Shown here piece after piece: positions 57,283 to 64,000 of a DNA stretch of 64,000 bases (the first letter of the stretch is position 1; each line of letters begins with the position of its first letter). This stretch comes from Micromonospora phaseoli. Its GTDB lineage: Bacteria; Actinomycetota; Actinomycetes; Mycobacteriales; Micromonosporaceae. The notes below the pieces were generated by a model that saw nothing but the letters and a program-made list of their open reading frames with translations, made no database searches and was not told the DNA's origin. A program made the position numbers and the translations under genes. Location: assembly GCF_900109115.1 (NCBI RefSeq), contig NZ_FNYV01000010.1, positions 124,001-188,000 of the forward strand. Reading direction: 5' to 3'.

Positions 57283-58497
57283 ATGGTGACGGCCTCCGTG
57301 CCGGAGCAGTCCCGGCTCGGTGACGGGTCGGTGGCGGACGTTCTGATGTTGGGCACGGCCGAGTGGGATTCCCCGATCGCGACCAATCAGCATTACGTCG
57401 CGCGCGAACTCGCCCACACCACCCGGGTGACATTCGTCGAGTCACTGGGTCTACGCCGGCCAAGGCTGCGGCGCGACGATGTCGTCCGGATGGCGTCGAG
57501 GGCCCGCCGGGCGTTCGGCGGCGAGCACGCCGCCCCGGCTCACCGGCCCCGGCCACCCGGCGCGCAGATCGTGTCGCCGCTGGTGCTGCCGGTACACCGG
57601 GCACCGACATTCCCGGTCAACCGGGCGCTGCTGCGTCGCGCCACCAGCGACTGGCTGGCGGGCCCCCGGCCGCGCGTCCTCTGGACGTTCACCCCGGTCA
57701 CGTACGGGCTGGAGGCGTCGGCGGACGTCGTGATCTACCACTGCGTGGACCTGTTGGCGACCTTCCCCGGCGTGGACGCCGTGGCGGTAGGCCGTGGCGA
57801 GGCGTCCCTGTCGTCGCGCACCACCGTGGCCATCGCCACCAGCACGGCCGTGCGGGAACATCTCGCCGCCGTCGGCTTTCCCCGAATCGAGCTGCTGCCG
57901 AACGTTGCGGACGTGTCGGTCTTCACGGCGGCGAGCCGGCCAGTGGCCGAGCGCCGTCCCGCCGTGCTCTTCTCCGGCAACCTCACCGTCCACAAGCTCG
58001 ACCTACGGCTGCTCGAATCGGTCGCCACCGCCCTGCGCGGCCGGGGGGAGCTGCTGCTGGCCGGACCGCTCGCCGCCGGTGGCGGCAGCTTCGACGTTGA
58101 GCTGCGGCGTCTCGAGGAGTTGGGCGCCCGCCATCTCGGTGTCCTCACCCCCGCGCGGTTGGCCGAGATCGCCGGCACCTGCGCCGTGGGGCTCATCCCG
58201 TACGCGATCAACGATTACACGCGGGGCGTGAGCCCGCTGAAGTGCTTCGAATACCTCTCCTCCGGTCTGGCGGTACTCAGCACCGGGCTGCCGTCGGTGC
58301 GAGAGCTCGCCGAGACGAATTCTCACGTCACGGTCGCCGAGGCCGATGACTTCGCAGCCCGTGTGGTGGAGTTGCTCGACCCGGTGTCCGACACCGTGGT
58401 GGCCGACCGGATGGCGAGCGCGGCGGAGCAGGGCTGGGAAGGCCGTGGCGCAGTGCTGCGCACCCTGCTGGAGAACGAGCTGGGCCGGGGACGATAG
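57283..58497 (+). CDS. GT4-type glycosyltransferase
   Basis: Glycosyltransferase-like protein of 404 aa. The N-terminal domain reads DVLMLGTAEWDSPIATNQHY, then ARELAHTTRVTFVES, with Asn/His in the acceptor cleft. The middle has VIYHCVDLLATFPGVDA as in TuaH-type enzymes. The donor domain has VLFSGNLTVHKLDLRLLESV and YTRGVSPLKCFEYLSSGLAV, the glutamate motif. The strong resemblance to TuaH/teichuronic acid glycosyltransferases supports a cell-surface polymer role. ATG at 57283 follows GGGAG. It is separated from the next gene by 58 bp. Confidence 0.85.
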   Translation: MVTASVPEQSRLGDGSVADVLMLGTAEWDSPIATNQHYVARELAHTTRVTFVESLGLRRPRLRRDDVVRMASRARRAFGGEHAAPAHRPRPPGAQIVSPLVLPVHRAPTFPVNRALLRRATSDWLAGPRPRVLWTFTPVTYGLEASADVVIYHCVDLLATFPGVDAVAVGRGEASLSSRTTVAIATSTAVREHLAAVGFPRIELLPNVADVSVFTAASRPVAERRPAVLFSGNLTVHKLDLRLLESVATALRGRGELLLAGPLAAGGGSFDVELRRLEELGARHLGVLTPARLAEIAGTCAVGLIPYAINDYTRGVSPLKCFEYLSSGLAVLSTGLPSVRELAETNSHVTVAEADDFAARVVELLDPVSDTVVADRMASAAEQGWEGRGAVLRTLLENELGRGR

Positions 58498-58555
58498 CGC
58501 GCCGTGAGCAACGATCGCCGACCGCGCCGCGGTCACAGACGGGGGTGTCGGGGGG

Positions 58556-59710
58556 ATGAGTCGGGTTCTGGTGGTCAGCGTCGAACCGCCCTGGCCGGCA
58601 CAGCACGGCGGGCGGATCCGCACCGCCCGGGTGGCCGAGGCGCTCAGCCGTGACGTCGAGGTGCTGGTCACCTTTCCCGACCACGGCCGGCACGACGATG
58701 AGCCCCCGGTCGCGACTCGGGCGCTGCCCTGGTCGCCGCCACCGGCGCTACGCACCCGCGTGTCCGGTCGACCGCACTTGGGTGGACACTATCTGGCGCC
58801 CGTGGCCGGGGCCCTCGACGCGCTGTGCGACGAGTTCCGTCCCGACGCGGTCTACTGGTCGCACTCCTATCTGGCGGCGTGGGCTCCTCCGGCGTCCCGG
58901 CGAGTCGCAAACGTCGTCGAGTTCGCCAACATCGAGAGCCGTCGCCTGCGGACCCTGGTGACGTCGGCTCACGGATGGCAACGAATGGCCCGCCGTGCCG
59001 AGGCGGCCAAGGCCGGCCACTGGGAGCCCCGGGTCGCCGCCCGCGCGGCCCTCTGCGTCGCCCTCTCCCGGCCGGATCTGGATGTGCTGCGAGGCTGGAC
59101 TCGCGACGTCGTCCTCGCCCCCAACGGCGTTGACGTCCTGCCCTACCACCCCTCACCGGCGGACGGGTACGTGCTCGCGCTGGCGTCGTACGACTACGAA
59201 CCGAACGTGCTGGCGCTCCGGACACTGGTGCGGGACGTCTGGCCGTTGGCTCGCGCGGAATTTCCCGAGGCGCGGCTGGTGGTCGCCGGCCGGCGTAGCG
59301 AGACGCTGGCTCCCGAACTCGACGCCGTCCCCGGCGTTGCCGTGCTCGGCACTCTCGACGACGTGTCGGAGGTATACGCCGCGGCCGCGTTCACCGTCGC
59401 GCCCGCGACCATCGGCGGTGGCGCGCAGCTCAAGCTGACCGAGTCGATGTCGCGGGGGCGCTCCGTCGTGATGAGCCCGTTCGCGGCTCGGGGCCTTCCC
59501 GAACCCATCCAGAAGGCCGACGCCTACTGGGTTGGCGACGATCCACGCTCCTTCGCGCGGGCGGTCGTCGACGCCCTGCGGAACGTGCCCGCGCGACACG
59601 CGCGTGAGCGCACCGGGTGGCAGCACTGCGAGGCGCTCGGCTGGTCTCGGACGGTCGGCGAGTTGACCGACTCCGTGACCGCCATCGCCGGTCGGAAGTC
59701 GACGCCGTGA
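58556..59710 (+). CDS. GT4 family glycosyltransferase
   Basis: Glycosyltransferase of 384 aa. The N-terminus VLVVSVEPPWPAQHGGRIRT holds the Gly-Gly acceptor motif. The donor domain has LALASYDYEPNVLALRTLVR, VVAGRRSETLAPELDA and the glutamate region GGGAQLKLTESMSRGRSVV. This pattern (Glyco_trans_1_4) is common for sugar transferases of exopolysaccharide loci. ATG at 58556 follows a GGGGGG stretch. The end overlaps the next gene (GTGA), so expression is coupled. Sugar specificity is unknown. Confidence 0.87.
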   Translation: MSRVLVVSVEPPWPAQHGGRIRTARVAEALSRDVEVLVTFPDHGRHDDEPPVATRALPWSPPPALRTRVSGRPHLGGHYLAPVAGALDALCDEFRPDAVYWSHSYLAAWAPPASRRVANVVEFANIESRRLRTLVTSAHGWQRMARRAEAAKAGHWEPRVAARAALCVALSRPDLDVLRGWTRDVVLAPNGVDVLPYHPSPADGYVLALASYDYEPNVLALRTLVRDVWPLARAEFPEARLVVAGRRSETLAPELDAVPGVAVLGTLDDVSEVYAAAAFTVAPATIGGGAQLKLTESMSRGRSVVMSPFAARGLPEPIQKADAYWVGDDPRSFARAVVDALRNVPARHARERTGWQHCEALGWSRTVGELTDSVTAIAGRKSTP

Positions 59711-60780
59711 TCCGGCGGGTTCACCTCGTCGAGTCGGGCGGACGGGGCGGTGTCTTCAACCACAGCGTCGAGGTCGCCTCCGGTCTGGTGGAACTCGGTG
59801 TGGACGTCGTCGTGCATACCGCCGACGACTGCGAGGCGGCTCCCGCCTCGGTGCGCCTCTGCCGGTGCGTCACCTGGCACCGCACCTCATCCAGCCGGCT
59901 GGTCCGGCAGGCGAGGACCTCGGCACGGTACGTCCTGCGGACGTTGCCGCACCTGCGCGGTGCGATCAAGGCCGAGGACGTGGTCCATATCCAGGGCAGT
60001 TTCGCGTTGACCCCAGAACTGATCTCGGTTGCCCGCCGGCGCGCCGCGACCGTGGTCGTCAGCCCGCACAACACTTTCGCCCGGTCCAACGCCCGCGGTG
60101 CGGGCCGTGCGCTGCGCAGCGCACTGGAGGGCGCTGACCGGATCCTCGTCTACTCGGACGCCGACCGGCGGAGGTTGCACGACCAAGGGGTGGCAAACGT
60201 CGCCCGGGTACCCCTGGTGCAGTGGATCCCACCCGCGGACCCGGCCCTCGTGGCCGGCTGGCGCGCGAAGCTGACTTCCGGCGGAGCCAGACTCGCCCTC
60301 CTGGCGGGCCAGGTCCGCGCCGACAAGAACCCCGAGCTTTTCGTCCGGGCACTGGCGGAACTGCCCGCCTGGCGGGCAGCGGTGGTCGGCGAGGACCTCG
60401 GGCCGGGCCGGCAGATCGACGCGCTGATCGCACGGACCGGGGCGGCAGTGACCACCGTCTATCGATATCTGGACGTCGAAGACTTCACCGCGCTGGTCGC
60501 CGCCGCTGACGTCGTCGTGGCGCCGTACGAGGTCGCCAGCCAGTCTGGTGTCCTGGCGGTGGCGGCCCGGCTCGGTGTGCCGACGGCGGTGGTGCCGTGC
60601 GGCGGTCTGGCCGAATTTGCCACCGCCGTCGCCCGGGACAACAGCGCCTCGGCGGTACGCGACGCCGTCCTGGCCGCCTACGACACCGGGGCGAAACCGC
60701 TCGACACGGCGGACGCAGCCGGCCGCTACCTACACGAGTACACCGTCGCCCAGCAGTGCCGGGCCAAGGGCCGGAAGTGA
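59707..60780 (+). CDS. GT4 family glycosyltransferase
   Basis: Glycosyltransferase of 357 aa. The N-terminal acceptor motif is RRVHLVESGGRGGVFNHSVE. Further on HIQGSFALTPELISVARRRA and VSPHNTFARSN are found; the donor domain has LLAGQVRADKNPELFVRALA and VVAPYEVASQSGVLAVAARL, the last lacking the usual E-x7-E glutamates (Glu in YEVASQSG only). The start is GTG at 59707 overlapping the previous stop. The gene is part of the coupled run 56055-63361. Confidence 0.85.
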   Translation: MIRRVHLVESGGRGGVFNHSVEVASGLVELGVDVVVHTADDCEAAPASVRLCRCVTWHRTSSSRLVRQARTSARYVLRTLPHLRGAIKAEDVVHIQGSFALTPELISVARRRAATVVVSPHNTFARSNARGAGRALRSALEGADRILVYSDADRRRLHDQGVANVARVPLVQWIPPADPALVAGWRAKLTSGGARLALLAGQVRADKNPELFVRALAELPAWRAAVVGEDLGPGRQIDALIARTGAAVTTVYRYLDVEDFTALVAAADVVVAPYEVASQSGVLAVAARLGVPTAVVPCGGLAEFATAVARDNSASAVRDAVLAAYDTGAKPLDTADAAGRYLHEYTVAQQCRAKGRK

Positions 60781-60788
60781 GGTGTGCC

Positions 60789-61862
60789 TTGTCAACGATG
60801 ACCATTACGGTGATCTCCGTATCGGACACCGCAGGTGGTGCCGAGGCGCACACCGTCGCGCTCGGGAAGGGAATGCGGCAGCGCGGGCACAGCGCCCTGT
60901 TGTACGGCCGGTGCCCGGGTTGGGAGGAGCACGGCCTTGACCGACGGGAGATCGCGCTCGGGCCGAAGTGGTCGAGGCGGACGATGGTCACCGGAATGGC
61001 GCGGGTGCCCATGGAACGGCGCCGGACCCGGGAGATCGCCGACTCATCGATCTACTATCTGCAGTTCAAGCGGGAACAGATCGCGCTGACGGCACCGCTG
61101 GCCCGCCGAGCCCCGGTGGTCTGGACCGAGCACGGACGATGGATGGGCGGGGCGGCCGGTCGACTGCTTCTCGCGGGTTACGCGCGCGCCGCCGAGCATG
61201 TCTCCCGGGTGGTCTGCGTCAGCGATGCGGTGGCCGCCGACCTGGCACCGGTGATCGGGCGGGACAAGCTGGTCGTGGTGCCAAACGCGATCGACACCCG
61301 GCGTTACGCCGCCCCGACGGCCGCGACCCGAGCGGTGCTGCGCGAGCGCCTGCTTCCGAGCCGGTTCCAGCACCGTCGGGTAGCCATCCTCGCCGCTCGG
61401 CTGCACCGAGCCAAGCGACACGACCGGGCGATCGCGGCGGCGCTGGCCAGCGGCAGCGTCCTGGTCGTCGTCGGTGACGGGCCGGACCGGGAGCGGCTGG
61501 AACGGCTCGGCGCGAGCAGCGCCGACGTGCATTTCACCGGCCACCGGGAGGATGTGCCCGAGCTTCTCGCGGCGGCCGACTTCTACCTCTACTGCGGGGC
61601 GGAGACCGATGGCACGCCTACCTGCGTCCTCGAAGCCGCCGCCAGTGGACTGCCCATCGTGGCCTTCCGTGGCGACCCCGGCACCGAGCTGGTGCGCCGC
61701 TGCGGTGGCCTCGTGATCGGGGAACCGGCGGAGCTGACGACCGGGAGGGCGACAGCGCTGCTGACCGGGCGGGGCGGCGGCGCGGCGTATGTCGAGCAGC
61801 GACACGGCCGAGAGCCCTGGTTGGACGCGTACGAGCAGGTTTTCGCGGAGTGCCTCCGATGA
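60789..61862 (+). CDS. GT4 family glycosyltransferase
   Basis: Glycosyltransferase of about 357 aa. The N-terminus TITVISVSDTAGGAEAHTVA has the acceptor-side Gly-Gly; the middle has VVWTEHGRWMGGA and VVCVSDAVAADLAPV. The donor domain has VAILAARLHRAKRHDRAIAA, VVVGDGPDRERLERLG and the glutamate motif GAETDGTPTCVLEAAASGLP. The start is uncertain: TTG at 60789 has GAGG at good spacing, GTG at 60777 overlaps the previous stop, and ATG at 60798 begins the first strand. It overlaps the flippase gene by ATGA. Confidence 0.86.
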   Translation: MSTMTITVISVSDTAGGAEAHTVALGKGMRQRGHSALLYGRCPGWEEHGLDRREIALGPKWSRRTMVTGMARVPMERRRTREIADSSIYYLQFKREQIALTAPLARRAPVVWTEHGRWMGGAAGRLLLAGYARAAEHVSRVVCVSDAVAADLAPVIGRDKLVVVPNAIDTRRYAAPTAATRAVLRERLLPSRFQHRRVAILAARLHRAKRHDRAIAAALASGSVLVVVGDGPDRERLERLGASSADVHFTGHREDVPELLAAADFYLYCGAETDGTPTCVLEAAASGLPIVAFRGDPGTELVRRCGGLVIGEPAELTTGRATALLTGRGGGAAYVEQRHGREPWLDAYEQVFAECLR

Positions 61863-63361
61863 GCTCGCCCTGGCCTACGACGACCGAGCCGGGAGAACGC
61901 GGCGCCCCGCCTGAGCCCGGCGCGACCGGCGAGGCGGTGGGTACGGCGGGCTCGCGGTCGGCCCGCGGGCTCAGCATGGCCACGGCCGTCTCCCTCGGGT
62001 TGCGGCTGGTCGGCATGGCAGTTGGCATGGCGACCACGTCCGTGCTCGCCCGCTACCTGAACCCTGACGGGTACGGCGTCTTCGCCCTCGCGCTCACCCT
62101 CGGTACGGCGGCCGCGCAGGTCGCCGACATGGGCACCACGATCACGGTCAGCTCCCGGATCGCGCGGGAGAAGGTGTCGGCCGGGCGCATCCTGACCACG
62201 GGCCTGGCCATCCGCACGGCGGTGGCGCTGGTCGCCACGGTGATCCTGCTCGTCGCTGCCGCCCAGGGGCTTTTCGGCGAGTCCAGTGCGGTGGTCAGCG
62301 TCGTCGCGGTCGCCACACCGCTGTCCGCGGCGTCCATCCTCACGGCCGGGGCGACCGCCCGGTTCCGTCCAGAGGTATCCGCCATCCTCGCTCTCGTCCA
62401 GGGTGTCCTGTGGCTGATCGCGGTCGTGGTCATCGCCCGAACCGGCGGCGACGTGATGCTCCTCGCCTGGCTCTTCGTGGCCGTCGTGACGCTGCAGACC
62501 GGTATCGGCGTGATGATCAACCGTAGGCTGGTGCCCCTCGGTCGGCCGTCCTGGACGGAGGTGGGCCGGATCCTCGCGCTGAGCTGGCCGCTCGCCATCA
62601 GCTCGCTCGCGGTCATGGTCTACTACCGCCTCGGCTCGGTGGTCCTGTTCCATCTCCAGGGTGCCGCTGAGGTCGGCTACTACTCGGCGGCCTACAAGTT
62701 CCTCGACGTCGCCCAGCTCGGTCCGGCCATGCTGGTGGCTCCACTACTGCCGATCGTGGCGACCAGCATGTCCATGAACGGCCACCGCCGAAACCTGGTC
62801 TTCAGTCTGGCGACGCGTACCGGGATGGTGGTCGGCGTCGGTAGCGCGGTCATGCTGGTCGCACTCGCTCCCGTCCTCGTCGCGTTCCTCTACGGCGAGG
62901 ACTACGGCCCGGCGGTGCGGCCGCTGATGCTGCTGGCCGTGGCCTTCGTCGGTGTCACTCTCGGCTACGTCGGGACGACGATCTGCTCGGCGCTGGGCGT
63001 CGTACGGCCGATCGCGGTGCTGACCGTCTCGGTGGCGGTGGTCAACCTCGCGGCCCAGTTCTGGGCGTGTGCCCGCTGGGGAGCAACCGGCGCGGCAGCC
63101 GTTGTGGCGGGTACGGAGCTGATCATCGGCCTCTCAACCTGCCTGCTGGCCGCTCGCGCGATGACGTCGCGGCTGCCCGTGCGCGAGGTGGCGTGCGTCG
63201 CGCTTGCCGGAGTCGCCACGATCGGTCTGCTGTGGCTGGTCGACCTCCCGTGGCCGATCGAGGCAGCGCTTGCCGGTGGCCTGTTCGGCGTTGCGGTGCT
63301 GGTCTCGCGGGCGCTCACCATGACGGATCTCACCCGGGTGCTGTCCCGAAAGGCCCTGTGA
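61859..63361 (+). CDS. Polysaccharide flippase (Wzx/MurJ-like, MOP superfamily)
   Basis: Integral membrane transporter of 500 aa with about 14 hydrophobic helices. It should flip lipid-linked oligosaccharide made by the preceding glycosyltransferases across the membrane. Helix 1 region RSARGLSMATAVSLGLRLVG and the following TSVLARYLNPDGYGVFALAL are the usual start of the polysaccharide-biosynthesis family; WPLAISSLAVMVYYRLGSVV and VGYYSAAYKFLDVAQLGPAM are also characteristic. An N-terminal Pro/Gly/Glu-rich tail of about 35 residues is cytoplasmic. ATG at 61859 overlaps the upstream stop. It ends the coupled run and is convergent with the next gene. Confidence 0.92.
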   Translation: MSSPWPTTTEPGERGAPPEPGATGEAVGTAGSRSARGLSMATAVSLGLRLVGMAVGMATTSVLARYLNPDGYGVFALALTLGTAAAQVADMGTTITVSSRIAREKVSAGRILTTGLAIRTAVALVATVILLVAAAQGLFGESSAVVSVVAVATPLSAASILTAGATARFRPEVSAILALVQGVLWLIAVVVIARTGGDVMLLAWLFVAVVTLQTGIGVMINRRLVPLGRPSWTEVGRILALSWPLAISSLAVMVYYRLGSVVLFHLQGAAEVGYYSAAYKFLDVAQLGPAMLVAPLLPIVATSMSMNGHRRNLVFSLATRTGMVVGVGSAVMLVALAPVLVAFLYGEDYGPAVRPLMLLAVAFVGVTLGYVGTTICSALGVVRPIAVLTVSVAVVNLAAQFWACARWGATGAAAVVAGTELIIGLSTCLLAARAMTSRLPVREVACVALAGVATIGLLWLVDLPWPIEAALAGGLFGVAVLVSRALTMTDLTRVLSRKAL

Positions 63362-63381
63362 GCACAGCCGTCGCCGGCACG

Positions 63382-64000
63382 TCAGTAGGTGGCGCCGGTG
63401 TTGAGGTTGCGCCAGGTCAGACCGGTGCACACCACCGGACCAGCCCCGCACGGCAACCGGGCGTTCGTGTTCGTCGCCGAGCTGCCCTCCGCCCGGACGA
63501 GCCTGCTGACGTCGACGGCCAATTCCAGCACGTACGAGGTGACGGAGCCGCCGGACCCGACGGCAACACCCTGTGCGCCGGGGGCGACGCGCAGGGCGTT
63601 ACCGCGCACCACCGCCGCTCCCGAGCTGCGTACCCTTGCGATCCCGCCGGTGGTGTCGTCGGCGGTGACATGGGACAACAGCAGGTCGGTGCGGGTGTTC
63701 AGGTCGGCCAGCCAGGCTTTCCCCGTGGTCTGGGCACCGCTGATGGCTACCCGAGGCAGCGTGTGGGTGGCAGCGGTGGCGGCGATCAGGCCACCGCCGC
63801 GCCCGATGATCGCCGTGTCCGACAGGCTCGCCTGCCGAACCGTGGCGCTCGCCGCCCAATCGGGCAGTTCCAGCAGGTAGCTGTCGCCGGGCGTAACCGC
63901 GTCGACGCCCTGAACGTTCAGATCGTCGATGGCGCCGGCGATCCGCAGGAGGGTGGCGCCGGCAGCCGATGCGGCGACGGTCAGACGGCCTACCCGGAGC
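63382..64000 (-). CDS. Probable secreted beta-helix protein (5' truncated)
   Basis: The minus-strand frame is open from the window's right edge to the stop at 63382, about 206 residues, without a start. Repeating short strands separated by Gly and Asn turns (SLSDTAIIGRGGGLIAATAA, VAISGAQTTGKAWLADLNTR, TDLLLSHVTADDTTGGIARV, AAVVRGNALRVAPGAQG) point to a right-handed parallel beta-helix, as in polysaccharide lyases and surface glycan-binding proteins. Two Cys (ARLPCGAGPVVCTG) near the end could form a disulfide. Convergent with the flippase, so part of the same surface-polymer region; function is inferred. Confidence 0.75.
   Translation of the reverse strand, partial: LRVGRLTVAASAAGATLLRIAGAIDDLNVQGVDAVTPGDSYLLELPDWAASATVRQASLSDTAIIGRGGGLIAATAATHTLPRVAISGAQTTGKAWLADLNTRTDLLLSHVTADDTTGGIARVRSSGAAVVRGNALRVAPGAQGVAVGSGGSVTSYVLELAVDVSRLVRAEGSSATNTNARLPCGAGPVVCTGLTWRNLNTGATY

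Noticed and set aside
1..64000. Prophage, integrative element or genomic island
   Set aside because: No integrase, transposase, tRNA end or base-composition break was seen. The gene content is that of an ordinary actinobacterial chromosome arm.

Overview
The window is chromosomal DNA of a high-GC actinobacterium, most likely Micromonosporaceae (Micromonospora or a close relative). The grounds are very GC-rich coding sequence, many GTG starts, frequent ATGA/GTGA/TGATG overlaps, F420-dependent enzymes, a CysO/CysM cysteine pathway and GC-palindrome hairpins of the GGAAGGG...CCCTTCC type. I see no rRNA, tRNA, transposase, integrase, CRISPR array or prophage. About 63 protein genes are supported. 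The first (M28 peptidase) and the last (secreted beta-helix-like protein) are cut by the window edges.

Layout. 1-5.7 kb: the end of an M28 aminopeptidase, then an ABC-2 exporter operon divergent from a NarL-type two-component system. 5.8-26 kb: a mosaic of single genes. These include an M15 cell-wall peptidase, a probable caspase-fold protein, F420 enzymes, a second M28 peptidase, a class C serine hydrolase, a pentapeptide-repeat protein, a sulfotransferase, an OmpR-type two-component system with a PepSY protein, a threonine synthase-like enzyme, an aldo/keto reductase and an amidase split from its signal peptide. Two small paralogues sharing a CRND...PCRLHRWG motif lie 9 kb apart here. 26-31 kb: a GH12 cellulase behind a CebR/CelR-type operator, an FAD monooxygenase and cytochrome oxidase subunit I (ctaD). 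31-40 kb: a lipoprotein, an MFS transporter, pncB-pncA for NAD salvage, a large LuxR-family ATPase and a degenerate dynamin-like GTPase.

40-46.7 kb holds a conserved actinobacterial core block in the order clpS, DUF2017, mec, cysO, cysM, metallo-phosphodiesterase, [glycosyltransferase], rph, rdgB. This matches Mycobacterium tuberculosis Rv1331-Rv1341 with pieces missing and one insertion. Here CysO, a ubiquitin-like sulfur carrier, carries 25 residues beyond its Gly-Gly. It should therefore need trimming, and the JAMM peptidase Mec is encoded just upstream.

46.7-54.6 kb is a complete histidine-utilisation operon on the minus strand: RpiR regulator, hutU, M20 amidohydrolase, hutF, hutI, hutH. 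The M20 enzyme sits where the last step, normally HutG, is expected. 54.8-64 kb is a tightly coupled surface-polysaccharide locus: a membrane protein with a kinase-N-lobe-like domain, five GT4-type glycosyltransferases, a flippase and a convergent beta-helix protein.

The most notable items for follow-up are the His-Cys caspase-like gene (7540-8169), the extended CysO, the degenerate GTPase, the pseudokinase-headed polysaccharide locus, the CRND-motif paralogues and the split amidase.
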